The notes under the pieces: model-generated | What the model saw: only the letters and a program-made list of their open reading frames with translations | What the model was told of the DNA's origin: nothing | Databases searched by the model: none | From: Pseudomonas sp. GR 6-02 | GTDB lineage: Bacteria > Pseudomonadota > Gammaproteobacteria > Pseudomonadales > Pseudomonadaceae | DNA: 64,000 nt | Assembly (NCBI RefSeq): GCF_001655615.1 | Contig: NZ_CP011567.1 | Location: 6,172,001 to 6,236,000 of the forward strand | Direction of reading: 5' to 3' | Made by a program: the position numbers and the translations under genes | Part shown: positions 38,374-48,260 of the stretch, in pieces | How positions within the stretch are numbered: the first letter of the stretch is position 1 | Layout of the letters: each line of letters opens with the position of its first letter

Positions 38374-38619
38374 ATGTCGCTTACCCCTGAGTTGGTTGCC
38401 GAACTGGAAATCCTCGCACTCTTCAACCTGGACAGTTCCCAGGAAGGTTTGAAAATTCATCAGACCGCTGCCCCGAAAGCCATTGCCGCCGCACAAAGAC
38501 TGTTCGACAAAGAATTGATCACCCAGCCCGATGGCGGTTATCTGACCAGCCTGGGGCGTGACGCCGCACAAAACGTGCAAACCGTTCTCACCATTCTGTC
38601 CGTGCGGGAAACAGCCTGA
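38374..38619 (+). CDS. TIGR02647 family small protein
   Basis: Protein of 81 residues matching the TIGR02647 pattern: ELVAELEILALFNLDSSQEGLKIH followed by AIAAAQRLFDKELI and GGYLTSLGRDAA. The short winged-helix-like layout (helix-helix, then a LTSLGRDAA end as seen in winged helices) suggests nucleic-acid binding, but this is inference. Confidence 0.8.
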   Translation: MSLTPELVAELEILALFNLDSSQEGLKIHQTAAPKAIAAAQRLFDKELITQPDGGYLTSLGRDAAQNVQTVLTILSVRETA

Positions 38620-38826
38620 GCATCACTGCGTAGCCCACGGAAAGCTCTGTCACGGGATTTCCGCGGGCACACTTGATGACTGGCCCTGTTACCTGCCGTC
38701 GCCAAACGATAGAAATCTGACGCCAGGAAAACAAAATCAGCTTAAAAGTCCCGGGGCCGAGGCGCTAAACTGCCCCTCACCCTGAGCCCTCCTGCGTCCG
38801 AGCCCCGCGAGCCGGATTGAGCTGAC

Positions 38827-41673
38827 ATGACCCGCACCCATGAAATCCGCCCCGATCTGGACGAGGGAATCGATCGCAAGGTTCTCAGCCAGCTGCGCGC
38901 CCGTTTCCTGAAGCTCAACGAGGGTCGCATGGCCCGTGCGATGGAAGGGTTGTCGACCCGCCAGCAAACGGTGCTGACCCTGCTGCCGCTGTTTTTCCAC
39001 GTCAATCATCCGCTATTGCCGGGTTACGTTTCGGGTAGCACCCCGGCCGGCCTGTCGAATTACGAACCCGATACCAACACCCTCGCCGAAGCCCAACGCC
39101 TGACCCGCTCGTTTTCCTACAAACCGCGCCACGGCAGCAATCCGCCGCGCCCCATTCACGGCCTGTTCCTGATGGGCAGCCTCGGCACTCTGGCCCAGGC
39201 CGATCAGAGCGACATGGACGTGTGGGTCTGTCATGGGCCGGACCTGAGCGAAAGCGAGCTCGCTGAACTGCGCAAGAAATGCCAGTTGCTGGAAGTCTGG
39301 GCCGCCAGCCAGGGCGCCGAGGCGCACTTTTTCCTGATCGACCCGGCCCGCTTCGTGCTCGGCGAGCGCGATACGCAGTTGAGCTCGGAAGACTGTGGCA
39401 CCACCCAGCACTATCTGCTGCTGGACGAGTTCTATCGAACCGCGATCTGGCTGGCCGGACGCACCCCCATCTGGTGGCTGGTGCCGGTTTACGAAGAGGC
39501 CGCGTACAACCGTTACACCCACACGCTGCTTTCCAAGCGTTTCATCCGTGCCGACGAAACCCTGGACCTGGGGCATCTGGCGTACATCCCTCCCGGGGAG
39601 TTCATCGGGGCCGGGCTCTGGCAGCTGTTCAAAGGCATCGAATCGCCCTACAAATCAGTGCTCAAACTGCTGCTGACCGAGGTCTACGCCAGTGAACACC
39701 CGAAAGTCCACTGCCTGAGCCTGCGTTTCAAACAGGCGGTGTTTGCCAATCGACTGGACCTCGATGAACTGGACCCGTACATGGTGGTTTACCGGCGCAT
39801 CGAGGAATACCTCACGGCTCGGGGCGAACCGGAGCGGCTCGAACTGGTACGTCGTGCGCTGTACCTGAAGGTCAATCGCAAGCTCACCGGCAGCAACGGT
39901 CGCACCCAGAGCTGGCAGCGTTCGCTGCTCGAACGTCTGGCCCACGAATGGCATTGGGATCAGCGTCAGTTGGCGTTGCTCGACAGCCGCAGCCAGTGGA
40001 AAGTCCGCCAGGTCAGCGCCGAGCGCCGTGCCTTGGTCGGCGAACTGAATTACAGCTACCGCTTCCTGACACAGTTTGCCCGTAACGAGCAGACCGTCAG
40101 CCTGATCAACAAGCGCGACCTCAATGTGCTGGGCCGGCGGTTGTACGCGGCCTTCGAGCGCAAGGCCGACAAGGTCGAATGCATCAACCCGGGCATCGCC
40201 CCCGATCTGGCCGAAGACACCCTGACGCTGGTGCAAGCCCCGAACAAGAGAGAGCCGGGGCAAACCCAATGGGGTTTGTACAACGGCAGCCTGACCGCTC
40301 ACGAGTGGGAGCATTTTGCGCCGATCAAGCGCAGCCGCCAGTTACTCGAGCTGCTCACCTGGTGCCACCGTAACGGCGTGATCGACAGCAGCACCCGCCT
40401 GGCCCTGCACCCCGGCACCAGCGACTTGAGCGAATTCGAACTGTTCAACCTGCTCGGCAGCCTGCAACAAAGCATCGCCCTGCCTCTGACTACCGTCGCC
40501 GAAGAGCCTTTGCTGCGCGCCAGCGTGCCGAGCGAAATACTGATTCTGGTGAACGTCGGCGTTGATCCGCTCAAGCACCATCGCGACATGAACATCTTGA
40601 TGACCACCGAGCGCACCGACTCCCTGAGCTACGCCGGCGTGCGGGAAAATCTGGTGCTGACCCTGGATCAGGTCACGCTAAACAGCTGGAACGAGGTGCT
40701 GGTCAGCCGCTTTGACGGCCCCCACGCCCTGCTCGACTGCCTGCGCGATTACCTCAACAACCTGCCGGACGGGCCACAGCAGCCCAAGCTGCGGGTCCGT
40801 TGCTTCTGCCACAACCGCGCGCAATTCATTGCCCGACGGGTCGAAGAAGTTCTCGACACCGCGCAAAACCTGCTGCTGAGCAAACTCAATCATCGTTACC
40901 TGATTCAGGTCCAGCAGCATTACCACGTGCTGGAGCTGGTGCCCGGCCAGGTCAATCACGTTGCGCTCGCCACGCTGCCGGCACTGTTTGACTACCTCGG
41001 CGAAGAGCTGGCGAGCTACAGCCCGCTGCATCTGGACCCGATGGCGCTGGAAGACCACGATCTGGCGCTGATCCTGCCCATGGGGCAACCCGACTGCGTT
41101 CAGGTGTTCTACCGGATCAACGAACACCTGGCCGATCTGTACGTGCTGGATGAATTCAATGCCCTGTGGCAGCAGCGTTTGCCTTACCACGACGAACAAA
41201 GCCTGCTGGTGCCGCTGCAACGCTTCCTGCAATCGATCCAGTACCGGCGCGACGCCTTGCTACCGATGGACGCCGCCCAGCCGCTGAGCCTGGAGACTTT
41301 GTATTACCAGTTATTGCCTTCAGGCACCGCACGGGCGCGTCGAGTCGAAGCCCGGCCAGCGCCGCAAACCCCGGTCAACAAACCGTTCTACGACGTGCAG
41401 GCGATCGTCGGCAAAGCCGCACCGGGGCAGGTGCAGGTCACGTTGTATTGCAATCAGCGGGAATTTTCGGAGCTGGAATATGGCGACCAACTGTTCAGCG
41501 TGGTTGCCCGGGAAATCGTCGAGCAGCGCCGCGAGACCGAACGCTATCGCTGCTACATCACCGACCTGGACCTCTCGGGCCTGCTCGGTGATGGTCAGAG
41601 TTCAAGCAATTTGTATTTGCGCTACAAGGCCGACCTGGAGCGCGCATTGAACGAGGCGCTCGAGCAGGTCTGA
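38827..41673 (+). CDS. cyaA: Class I adenylate cyclase
   Basis: Makes cyclic AMP from ATP for signalling through Vfr/CRP. The protein has 948 residues, the large class I enterobacterial type. The N-terminal catalytic half contains the nucleotidyltransferase pattern FLMGSLGTLAQADQSDMDVW near residue 117, where the paired aspartates bind metal. The C-terminal half is a regulatory region with FELFNLLGSLQQSIALPL and FCHNRAQFIARRVEEVL. It is followed 5 bases later by the convergent rnk gene with no terminator visible between them. Confidence 0.95.
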   Translation: MTRTHEIRPDLDEGIDRKVLSQLRARFLKLNEGRMARAMEGLSTRQQTVLTLLPLFFHVNHPLLPGYVSGSTPAGLSNYEPDTNTLAEAQRLTRSFSYKPRHGSNPPRPIHGLFLMGSLGTLAQADQSDMDVWVCHGPDLSESELAELRKKCQLLEVWAASQGAEAHFFLIDPARFVLGERDTQLSSEDCGTTQHYLLLDEFYRTAIWLAGRTPIWWLVPVYEEAAYNRYTHTLLSKRFIRADETLDLGHLAYIPPGEFIGAGLWQLFKGIESPYKSVLKLLLTEVYASEHPKVHCLSLRFKQAVFANRLDLDELDPYMVVYRRIEEYLTARGEPERLELVRRALYLKVNRKLTGSNGRTQSWQRSLLERLAHEWHWDQRQLALLDSRSQWKVRQVSAERRALVGELNYSYRFLTQFARNEQTVSLINKRDLNVLGRRLYAAFERKADKVECINPGIAPDLAEDTLTLVQAPNKREPGQTQWGLYNGSLTAHEWEHFAPIKRSRQLLELLTWCHRNGVIDSSTRLALHPGTSDLSEFELFNLLGSLQQSIALPLTTVAEEPLLRASVPSEILILVNVGVDPLKHHRDMNILMTTERTDSLSYAGVRENLVLTLDQVTLNSWNEVLVSRFDGPHALLDCLRDYLNNLPDGPQQPKLRVRCFCHNRAQFIARRVEEVLDTAQNLLLSKLNHRYLIQVQQHYHVLELVPGQVNHVALATLPALFDYLGEELASYSPLHLDPMALEDHDLALILPMGQPDCVQVFYRINEHLADLYVLDEFNALWQQRLPYHDEQSLLVPLQRFLQSIQYRRDALLPMDAAQPLSLETLYYQLLPSGTARARRVEARPAPQTPVNKPFYDVQAIVGKAAPGQVQVTLYCNQREFSELEYGDQLFSVVAREIVEQRRETERYRCYITDLDLSGLLGDGQSSSNLYLRYKADLERALNEALEQV

Positions 41674-41678
41674 GGGGT

Positions 41679-42089
41679 TCATTCCGGGAACGCGCCGCCA
41701 TTGGCAGGCTGCGATTCAACTTCCAGCAGGGTCAGTTTGAGGGTCTTGCCACCCGGTGCCGGCCAGTCGATGTGCTGGCCAACCTTCAGGCCGAGCAACG
41801 CACTGCCCACCGGCGCCAGAATGGAAATCCTGCCTTCGTCGGCGTTGGCATCCTTGGGGTAGACCAGGGTCAGGTGGTAGTCCTTGCCACTGCTTTCTTC
41901 GCGGCAATGCACTTTAGAATTCATGGTCACGACATCGGCCGGCACCTCTTCGTGACCGACCAGGGTATCGGCGCGATCCAGTTCGGTTTGCAGCGCGATA
42001 ACGCCCGGCAGCGAGTCATCCAGGCTGTCGATCAGGCGCTCCAGACGTTGCACGTCCAGACGGGTAAGGGTGATGGAAGGTGCGGTCAT
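41679..42089 (-). CDS. rnk: Nucleoside diphosphate kinase regulator Rnk
   Basis: Rnk is a GreA/GreB-like protein that binds RNA polymerase; in P. aeruginosa it affects Ndk levels and alginate. It has 136 residues: a short N-terminal coiled coil (RLDVQRLERLIDSLDDS) and a C-terminal FKBP-like domain with DYHLTLVYPKDANADEGRISIL and PVGSALLGLKVG. I chose the ATG at 42089 because AAAGGAGT lies 9 bases upstream. A terminator-shaped hairpin sits about 38 bases upstream of the start, in what must be its leader. Confidence 0.93.
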   Translation of the reverse strand: MTAPSITLTRLDVQRLERLIDSLDDSLPGVIALQTELDRADTLVGHEEVPADVVTMNSKVHCREESSGKDYHLTLVYPKDANADEGRISILAPVGSALLGLKVGQHIDWPAPGGKTLKLTLLEVESQPANGGAFPE

Positions 42090-42126
42090 GATCAGGGCAG
42101 ACTCCTTTCTTCTGCACGAAAAAAGC

Positions 42127-42155
42127 AAAACCCCGCCAGAAAAAGGCGGGGTTTT
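42127..42155 (-). terminator. Terminator-like hairpin in the rnk leader
   Basis: An 11-bp stem AAAACCCCGCC / GGCGGGGTTTT with a 7-base loop is followed, read on the minus strand, by GCTTTTTT. It may end the cyaY-DUF1289 transcript, but it lies so close to rnk (38 bases before its ATG) that the rnk promoter is probably upstream of it, which would make it an attenuator. Confidence 0.8.
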
Positions 42156-42245
42156 CACGAGCCTCGATGGGTTGAGGCGTATCTGGACACTATCACAGCT
42201 CAATAAATAAACAAGCCGGGGGCGACCACGGCCCAGCGCTGACCA

Positions 42246-42342
42246 TTGTGGCGAGGGAGATTGCTCCCGCTGGGGCGCGGAGCGGCCCTAAAAACCTTGC
42301 GGCTGCTTCGCACCCGAGCGGGAGCAAGCTCCCTCGCCACAA
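42246..42342. repeat. REP inverted pair upstream of rnk
   Basis: TTGTGGCGAGGGAGATTGCT... (42246-42271) and its inverse ...AAGCTCCCTCGCCACAA (42317-42342) form a doublet with an inner GGGGCGCGGAGCGGCC arm. Confidence 0.85.
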
Positions 42343-42348
42343 AAGCCC

Positions 42349-42567
42349 TTAAGCCAAGATCTTGCGTTGTACAGCCTGCGCACAAATCACCCGCCGCCGC
42401 TCATCATCGGCCGAGCGCCATTCGCGGATATCTTCGACATGCCGAAAACACCCCAGGCAAACCTTCTGCTCATCCAGCCGGCACACACCGCTGCACGGCG
42501 AAGGCACTGCCGGGCTGACGTTGCTATAGAGCGGTTTGGGCGGGCGAACGGGCGCAGGCTGGGTCAC
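42349..42567 (-). CDS. DUF1289 cysteine-rich protein
   Basis: Small protein of 72 residues with four cysteines in PSPCSGVCRLDEQKVCLGCFR, the DUF1289 pattern, which suggests a metal or Fe-S site. The GTG at 42567 lies 4 bases after the cyaY stop, with GAAGG inside the end of cyaY as possible ribosome site. The longer frame upstream overlaps cyaY and has no similarity to the family. Pairing with the frataxin gene fits iron metabolism, but no function is known. Confidence 0.78.
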   Translation of the reverse strand: MTQPAPVRPPKPLYSNVSPAVPSPCSGVCRLDEQKVCLGCFRHVEDIREWRSADDERRRVICAQAVQRKILA

Positions 42568-42571
42568 GATC

Positions 42572-42904
42572 TCACAGACCTTCGAAATCGAGTTCGACGT
42601 CGGCTTGCTGCTTGACGATGCGCTCGAGCATCTCACCCAGTTGCTCGTCGCTCTTGTCACACATCCAGCGCTTGCTCTCTTCGTCATAGTCGAAGTGGAA
42701 ACCGCCGGACACCGCCGCCAACCACAATTGCCGCAACGGCTCCTGGCGACTGAAGATCAACTGGCTGCCGTTTTCAAACTTGACGGTGAGCACACCGGCC
42801 GAGCTCTCCAGATCGATATCCAGGTCACTCTCATCGAAAATATCCTCCAGCGTCTGCTGGGTGGCATCGACCAGGTCGTGAAAACGGGCTTCAGTCAAAC
42901 TCAT
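42572..42904 (-). CDS. cyaY: Frataxin homologue CyaY
   Basis: Iron-binding regulator/donor for Fe-S cluster assembly, 110 residues. The acidic first helix (RFHDLVDATQQTLEDIFDE) and the strand block LTVKFENGSQLIFSRQEPLRQLWLAA are those of CyaY, ending in the usual WMCDKSDEQLGEML. It is divergent from lptM-lysA, as in E. coli and Pseudomonas. Confidence 0.95.
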   Translation of the reverse strand: MSLTEARFHDLVDATQQTLEDIFDESDLDIDLESSAGVLTVKFENGSQLIFSRQEPLRQLWLAAVSGGFHFDYDEESKRWMCDKSDEQLGEMLERIVKQQADVELDFEGL

Positions 42905-43142
42905 TACGGGAACCTCAAAAAGTGTCTACTCACGCTCAAGCGCCGCAAGATACGGGCGAGCCCCGATGATTGCAAAGAATAACCACCAAGGACGAGGTGC
43001 GGTACGAAATATCCCTGCGCAACGCAGGACAAGTTACTGCGCCACAGTCAAAGGCCCGCCGGACGGGAGCCGCGTCACATAGGCAAGCTGCCGGGTGGCC
43101 GGTATACTCCGGCGCAATTAACGCATTTTCAAGGATTTCGCC

Positions 43143-43316
43143 ATGAAGCGCCTGATCTCTTCCCTTGCTGCGCTCGTCGCGGTTGCCTGCCTGGTATCGG
43201 CCTGTGGTCAAAAAGGCCCGCTGTACCTGCCCGATGACAGCCAGGATCCTGCAGAGCAGGCCAAGTCGTCGCAACAGTCTCCGTCGAAAGCACACAAACA
43301 CGACGTCTACCAATAA
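43143..43316 (+). CDS. lptM: LptM (YifL-type) lipoprotein
   Basis: Very small lipoprotein of 57 residues: MKRLISSLAALVAVACLV, then lipobox VSAC followed by GQKGPLYLPDD, which is the hallmark of LptM. In E. coli LptM stabilises the LptDE lipopolysaccharide translocon. It lies 9 bases before lysA and just after the divergent cyaY, the conserved position of this gene. The rest is a Lys/Ser/Gln-rich tail. Confidence 0.92.
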   Translation: MKRLISSLAALVAVACLVSACGQKGPLYLPDDSQDPAEQAKSSQQSPSKAHKHDVYQ

Positions 43317-43325
43317 GGGAACGCC

Positions 43326-44573
43326 ATGGACGCTTTTAACTACCGTGACGGTGAGCTGTTCGCGGAAGGTGTTGCCCTGTCCGCCATCGCCGAACGCTTT
43401 GGTACACCGACCTACGTCTACTCCCGTGCCCACATCGAAGCCCAGTACCTGGCTTACGCCGATGCGCTGGCCGGCACATCTCACCTGGTCTGCTTTGCGG
43501 TCAAGGCCAACTCCAACCTGGGTGTACTGAATGTCCTGGCCCGTTTGGGCGCCGGTTTCGACATCGTTTCCCGTGGCGAGCTGGAGCGTGTACTGGCCGC
43601 TGGCGGCAGCCCCGAAAAGATCGTGTTCTCCGGTGTCGGCAAGACCCGTGACGACATGCGTCGCGCCCTGGAAGTCGGCGTGCACTGCTTCAACGTCGAA
43701 TCCACCGACGAGCTCGAGCGTCTGCAAGTAGTCGCCGCCGAGCTGGGCGTTCGCGCGCCGATCTCGCTGCGCGTCAACCCGGACGTCGATGCCGGCACGC
43801 ACCCGTACATTTCCACCGGTCTCAAAGAAAACAAGTTCGGCATCGCCATCGCCGACGCCGAAGACGTGTACGTCCGCGCCGCGCAACTGCCTAACCTGGA
43901 AGTGGTCGGCGTCGATTGCCACATCGGCTCGCAACTGACCACCCTGCCGCCCTTCATCGATGCCCTCGACCGCCTGCTGGGCCTGGTCGACCGCCTCGGC
44001 GATTGCGGCATCTACCTGCGCCACATCGATCTGGGTGGCGGTCTGGGCGTGCGTTATCGCGATGAAGAGCCGCCATTGGCCGCCGACTACATCAAGGCCG
44101 TGCGCGAACGTCTCGACGGTCGTGACCTGGCGCTGGTGTTCGAGCCAGGCCGCTTCATCGTTGCCAACGCCGGCGTGCTGCTGACCCAGGTCGAGTACCT
44201 CAAGCACACCGAACACAAAGACTTCGCCATCGTCGATGCGGCCATGAACGACCTGATCCGCCCGGCGCTGTACCAGGCCTGGATGGACGTTACCGCCGTG
44301 CGCCCTCGCGATACCGCCGCGCGTGCCTACGACATCGTCGGCCCGATCTGCGAAACCGGCGACTTCCTGGCCAAGGATCGTCAACTGGCGCTGGAAGAAG
44401 GCGACCTGCTGGCCGTGCATTCGGCCGGTGCCTACGGGTTTGTCATGAGTTCCAACTACAACACTCGCGGCCGCGCCGCTGAAGTGTTGGTGGACGGTGA
44501 TCAGGCAATTGAAGTGCGTCGCCGCGAGACGGTAGCCGAGTTGTTTGCTGGCGAAAGCCTGCTGCCGGAGTAA
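43326..44573 (+). CDS. lysA: Diaminopimelate decarboxylase
   Basis: Final step of lysine synthesis, a fold-III PLP decarboxylase of 415 residues. The PLP lysine is in [15 protein letters not shown] near residue 60; HIGSQLT and [14 protein letters not shown] are family blocks, and the substrate-site cysteine is in [10 protein letters not shown]. It is the second gene of a conserved run: lptM, lysA, dapF, DUF484, xerC, yigB. Confidence 0.97.
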   Translation: MDAFNYRDGELFAEGVALSAIAERFGTPTYVYSRAHIEAQYLAYADALAGTSHLVCFAVKANSNLGVLNVLARLGAGFDIVSRGELERVLAAGGSPEKIVFSGVGKTRDDMRRALEVGVHCFNVESTDELERLQVVAAELGVRAPISLRVNPDVDAGTHPYISTGLKENKFGIAIADAEDVYVRAAQLPNLEVVGVDCHIGSQLTTLPPFIDALDRLLGLVDRLGDCGIYLRHIDLGGGLGVRYRDEEPPLAADYIKAVRERLDGRDLALVFEPGRFIVANAGVLLTQVEYLKHTEHKDFAIVDAAMNDLIRPALYQAWMDVTAVRPRDTAARAYDIVGPICETGDFLAKDRQLALEEGDLLAVHSAGAYGFVMSSNYNTRGRAAEVLVDGDQAIEVRRRETVAELFAGESLLPE

Positions 44574-44577
44574 CCCC

Positions 44578-45408
44578 ATGCTGCTGCGTTTTACCAAGAT
44601 GCACGGCCTGGGCAATGACTTCATGGTTCTCGACCTGGTCAGCCAGCACGCGCACATTCTGCCCAAGCATGCCAAGCAATGGGGCGATCGGCACACCGGC
44701 ATCGGGTTCGACCAGTTGCTGATCGTCGAGGCGCCCAGCAACCCGGACGTGGATTTCCGCTATCGGATCTTCAACGCCGACGGCTCCGAAGTGGAACAGT
44801 GCGGTAACGGCGCTCGATGCTTCGCCCGCTTCGTGCTCGACAAGCGCCTGACCGCCAAGCGGCAGATTCGCGTCGAGACCAAAAGCGGCATCATCGAACT
44901 GGACATCCGCAACGATGGCCAGATCAGCGTCAACATGGGCGCCCCGCGCCTGGTGCCGGCCGAGATTCCGTTCGAAGCCCCAAGCCAGGCCCTGAGCTAT
45001 CAGGTCGACGTCGACGGCACCATGGTCGAACTGGCTGCGGTGTCCATGGGCAACCCCCATGCCGTGTTGCGGGTCAACGACATCAACAAAGCACCGGTGC
45101 ATGAACTGGGGCCGAAAATCGAACATCACCCGCGCTTTCCGGCACGGGTCAATGTCGGTTTTCTCCAGGTCATCGACCGGAACCGCGCGCAGTTGCGCGT
45201 CTGGGAACGCGGGGCCGGGGAAACCCAGGCCTGCGGAACCGGCGCTTGTGCTGCCGCGGTGGCCGCGATCAGCCAGGGGTGGATGGATTCGCCGCTATTG
45301 ATCGACCTGCCCGGCGGGCGCCTGTCCATTGAATGGGCAGGCCCTGGCCAACCGGTCATGATGACCGGCCCGGCAGTACGCGTATACGAAGGACAAGTGC
45401 GTCTTTGA
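44578..45408 (+). CDS. dapF: Diaminopimelate epimerase
   Basis: Converts LL- to meso-diaminopimelate for lysine and peptidoglycan. It has 276 residues with the two catalytic cysteines in [14 protein letters not shown] and [14 protein letters not shown] chose the ATG at 44578 ([15 protein letters not shown]); it follows the lysA stop by 4 bases. A frame opening earlier at 44545 reads the end of lysA. Confidence 0.97.
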   Translation: MLLRFTKMHGLGNDFMVLDLVSQHAHILPKHAKQWGDRHTGIGFDQLLIVEAPSNPDVDFRYRIFNADGSEVEQCGNGARCFARFVLDKRLTAKRQIRVETKSGIIELDIRNDGQISVNMGAPRLVPAEIPFEAPSQALSYQVDVDGTMVELAAVSMGNPHAVLRVNDINKAPVHELGPKIEHHPRFPARVNVGFLQVIDRNRAQLRVWERGAGETQACGTGACAAAVAAISQGWMDSPLLIDLPGGRLSIEWAGPGQPVMMTGPAVRVYEGQVRL

Positions 45409-45421
45409 GTGAGCGAAATCC

Positions 45422-46147
45422 ATGACCGACAAGCCCCAGGTTCCCGCCCTACAGCCCGACGAATCCCCTTCCGAAAGCCTTGAGGCGGCGGCGATTGCCG
45501 CGTACCTGGAGGCTCATCCGGATTTCTTCATCGAGCATGAAGAACTGCTCCCGGCCCTGCGCATTCCGCACCAGCGCGGCGACACCATTTCGCTGGTCGA
45601 ACGCCAGATGACAATTCTGCGCGATCGCAACATCGAGTTGCGTCATCGTCTCTCGCACTTGATGGACGTGGCCCGCGACAACGATCGCCTGTTCGACAAG
45701 ACCCGCCGTCTGATTCTCACGTTGATGGACGCGACCAGCCTGGATGACGTGGTGATCGGCGTCGAAGACAGCCTGCGCCAGGACTTTCAGGTGCCCTTCG
45801 TCAGCCTGATCCTGCTGGGCGACAACCCGATGCCGGTAGGCCGCTGGGTCACCCACGCCGACGCACAAACGGCCATCGGCGGCCTGCTCTCGGAAGACAA
45901 GAGCGTCTGCGGCAGCCTGCGTGAGCATGAACTGGACTTCCTGTTCGGCGAAGAACAGCGCAAGCAGATCGGCTCCACCGCCGTCGTCGCCATCAGCCAC
46001 CAGGGCATCCACGGTGTTCTGGCCATCGCCAGCCGCGATCCGCAGCACTACAAGAGTTCGGTGGGCACATTGTTCCTCAGCTACATCGCCGAAGTCATGG
46101 GTCGCGTACTGCCACGGGTCAACAACTCCCTGCGCTCGGTACGCTGA
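45422..46147 (+). CDS. DUF484 family protein
   Basis: GAF-like domain protein of 241 residues, function unknown; the E. coli counterpart is YigA. The N-terminus gives [21 protein letters not shown] followed by a helical linker and a C-terminal GAF-like part with [13 protein letters not shown] and [20 protein letters not shown]. It sits between dapF and xerC, as in E. coli. Confidence 0.9.
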   Translation: MTDKPQVPALQPDESPSESLEAAAIAAYLEAHPDFFIEHEELLPALRIPHQRGDTISLVERQMTILRDRNIELRHRLSHLMDVARDNDRLFDKTRRLILTLMDATSLDDVVIGVEDSLRQDFQVPFVSLILLGDNPMPVGRWVTHADAQTAIGGLLSEDKSVCGSLREHELDFLFGEEQRKQIGSTAVVAISHQGIHGVLAIASRDPQHYKSSVGTLFLSYIAEVMGRVLPRVNNSLRSVR

Positions 46148-46149
46148 TC

Positions 46150-47049
46150 GTGGAACGGCAACTGGACGCTTACTGCGAACACCTGCGCAGTGAGCGGCAA
46201 GTGTCGCCGCATACGCTGTACGCCTACCGCCGCGACCTCGATAAAGTGCTTGGCTGGTGCGTCAAACAGAACATCGGCAGCTGGGCCGCACTGGATATCC
46301 AGCGGCTGCGCAGCCTGATCGCCCGTCTGCATGCACAAGGCCAATCGTCCCGCAGCCTGGCACGGCTACTGTCGGCGGTGCGCGGGCTCTATCATTATCT
46401 GAACCGCGAAGGCCTGTGCGACCACGATCCGGCCAACGGCCTGGCACCGCCCAAAGGCGAGCGTCGTCTGCCGAAAACCCTCGACACCGACCGTGCGCTG
46501 CAACTGCTGGAAGGCGCGGTGGAGGATGATTTTCTGGCCCGTCGGGATCAGGCGATTCTGGAGTTGTTCTACTCCTCCGGCTTGCGGCTTTCGGAGCTGA
46601 CCGGGCTCAACCTCGATCAGCTGGACCTGGCTGACGGCATGGTCCAGGTCCTCGGTAAAGGCAGCAAGACCCGGCTGTTGCCGGTGGGTAAAAAGGCTCG
46701 CGAAGCACTGGAACTGTGGCTGCCGTTGCGGGCCATGACCAACCCGGCGGACGACGCAGTGTTTGTCAGCCAGCAAGGTCGGCGCCTCGGTCCTCGGGCG
46801 ATTCAGGTGCGGGTCAAGGCCGCCGGCGAGCGCGAGCTGGGGCAGAACCTGCACCCGCACATGTTGCGACACTCTTTCGCCAGCCATTTGCTGGAGTCCT
46901 CTCAGGACTTGCGCGCCGTGCAAGAGCTACTCGGCCACTCAGACATCAAGACCACCCAAATCTACACCCATCTGGACTTCCAGCACCTGGCGACGGTCTA
47001 CGACAGCGCCCATCCACGGGCCAAACGCATTAAAGGCGATGATTCATGA
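46150..47049 (+). CDS. xerC: Site-specific recombinase XerC
   Basis: Tyrosine recombinase that, with XerD, resolves chromosome dimers at dif. The protein has 299 residues and starts with GTG at 46150. The N-terminal SAM-like domain is followed by a catalytic domain with [47 protein letters not shown]; the catalytic tyrosine is in QIYTHLD. It is core, not an island integrase, judging by its dapF-DUF484 context. It overlaps yigB by four bases. Confidence 0.95.
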   Translation: MERQLDAYCEHLRSERQVSPHTLYAYRRDLDKVLGWCVKQNIGSWAALDIQRLRSLIARLHAQGQSSRSLARLLSAVRGLYHYLNREGLCDHDPANGLAPPKGERRLPKTLDTDRALQLLEGAVEDDFLARRDQAILELFYSSGLRLSELTGLNLDQLDLADGMVQVLGKGSKTRLLPVGKKAREALELWLPLRAMTNPADDAVFVSQQGRRLGPRAIQVRVKAAGERELGQNLHPHMLRHSFASHLLESSQDLRAVQELLGHSDIKTTQIYTHLDFQHLATVYDSAHPRAKRIKGDDS

Positions 47050-47753
47050 CCATCCAACTGATCACCTTCGACCTCGACGACACCCTGTGGGACACCGCCC
47101 CGGTAATCGCCAGCGCCGAAGCCATATTGCGTGAATGGCTGACCGAGCATGCGCCGAACCTGGGCGCGGTGCCGGTGGAGCATTTGTGGTCGATTCGCGA
47201 GCGGGTGTTGAGCAACGAGCCGAACCTCAAGCACCGAATCAGTGCGCTGCGTCGGCGGGTGCTTTTTCATGCTCTGGAAGAGGCTGGTTACGACCATGGT
47301 CAAGCCTCAGACCTGGCTGATCAAAGTTTTGAAGTGTTTCTGCATGCCCGGCATCAATTGGAAGTTTTCCCCGAAGTCGAGCCGACGCTGGAGACACTCG
47401 CCAAGCACTACGCCCTCGGTGTAGTGACCAACGGCAACGCCGATGTGCGCCGACTGGGCCTGGCGGATTACTTCAGGTTTGCCCTGTGCGCCGAAGACAT
47501 CGGCATCGCCAAACCGGATGCGCGACTGTTTCATGAAGCGTTGCAACGGGGCGGCGCGACCGCCGAAACCGCGGTGCATATCGGCGATCATCCTGGCGAT
47601 GACATTGCCGGAGCACAGCAGGCGGGGTTGCGAGCGATCTGGTTTAACCCGGCGGGCAAAGTGTGGGAAGCCGAGAAGGCGCCGGATGCCGAGATTCGCA
47701 GTTTGACCGAGTTGCCTGCACTGCTCGCCCGCTGGAACTCAGTCGATATTTGA
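47046..47753 (+). CDS. yigB: HAD-superfamily hydrolase, YigB-like
   Basis: Haloacid-dehalogenase phosphatase of 235 residues. Motif I is [10 protein letters not shown], motif [11 protein letters not shown], motif [12 protein letters not shown], motif [20 protein letters not shown]. coli YigB, in the same place after xerC, dephosphorylates a riboflavin precursor and other phosphates. It overlaps xerC by 4 bases and ends at a strong bidirectional terminator. Confidence 0.9.
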   Translation: MTIQLITFDLDDTLWDTAPVIASAEAILREWLTEHAPNLGAVPVEHLWSIRERVLSNEPNLKHRISALRRRVLFHALEEAGYDHGQASDLADQSFEVFLHARHQLEVFPEVEPTLETLAKHYALGVVTNGNADVRRLGLADYFRFALCAEDIGIAKPDARLFHEALQRGGATAETAVHIGDHPGDDIAGAQQAGLRAIWFNPAGKVWEAEKAPDAEIRSLTELPALLARWNSVDI

Positions 47754-47783
47754 GGTGCTGCGATCTTTTGATTTTCACCCATG

Positions 47784-47812
47784 AAAAAGCCCGCAGCGAC
47801 GGCGGGCTTTTT
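47784..47812. terminator. Bidirectional terminator between yigB and sutA
   Basis: An 11-bp stem AAAAAGCCCGC / GCGGGCTTTTT with a 7-base loop separates two convergent genes. Confidence 0.9.
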
Positions 47813-47834
47813 TCAGCAAGCAGGAAGCAGGCGC

Positions 47835-48158
47835 TTAGATAGGCCGGCTGCCGTACTTGTTATCAGGCTTCTTGGGAGGATCGGCGACCACATTGGCCTC
47901 CACTTCCTGCACCTTGCCGCCCCGTGCCAGAAACTCTTCCATGGCCTTGGCCAGGGCATCGCGTTCCTTGTTCTTGGCTTCAACGCTCGGCAGCTCATCG
48001 ACCGATACCGCTGCCTTGGCTTTGCCTTTGGCAGTCGGAACGGGCACATCACCGCCGTCGTCTTCAGCGACGTCTTCAGCCGCCGCTTCCAGGCCTTCTT
48101 CGGTTTCGTCGTCGTCGCCTACTTCGAGGTCGTCGTTTTCCAGATCATCGTCGCTCAT
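47835..48158 (-). CDS. sutA: SutA, survival under transitions regulator
   Basis: Small acidic RNA-polymerase-binding protein of 107 residues, described in P. aeruginosa as promoting transcription of housekeeping and ribosomal genes in slow growth. The N-terminal third is a run of Asp/Glu (DDLENDDLEVGDDDETEEGL), a basic patch AKGKAKAA follows, and a helical centre DALAKAMEEFLARGGKVQE precedes a flexible tail ending YGSRPI. The context next to yigB and yjbQ matches P. aeruginosa. Confidence 0.85.
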   Translation of the reverse strand: MSDDDLENDDLEVGDDDETEEGLEAAAEDVAEDDGGDVPVPTAKGKAKAAVSVDELPSVEAKNKERDALAKAMEEFLARGGKVQEVEANVVADPPKKPDNKYGSRPI

Positions 48159-48260
48159 GTTCTACCTCATGACTTGCGAAAAGCAGATTAGTTATAGCCC
48201 AGCTTTGCCTTCTGTCGAAGGCCGCCGGAAAAAATTCAACCACCGCTGGTGACCAGCGGT

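Noticed and set aside
46150..47049. Tyrosine recombinase as an island integrase
   Set aside because: Conserved dapF-DUF484-xerC-yigB order shows it is the chromosomal XerC, and no att-like repeats flank it.
47757..47775. TGCTGCGATCTTTTGATT near yigB matching 51408-51424 as a possible attachment site
   Set aside because: The sequence is a common P. fluorescens REP tail, not specific to an insertion.
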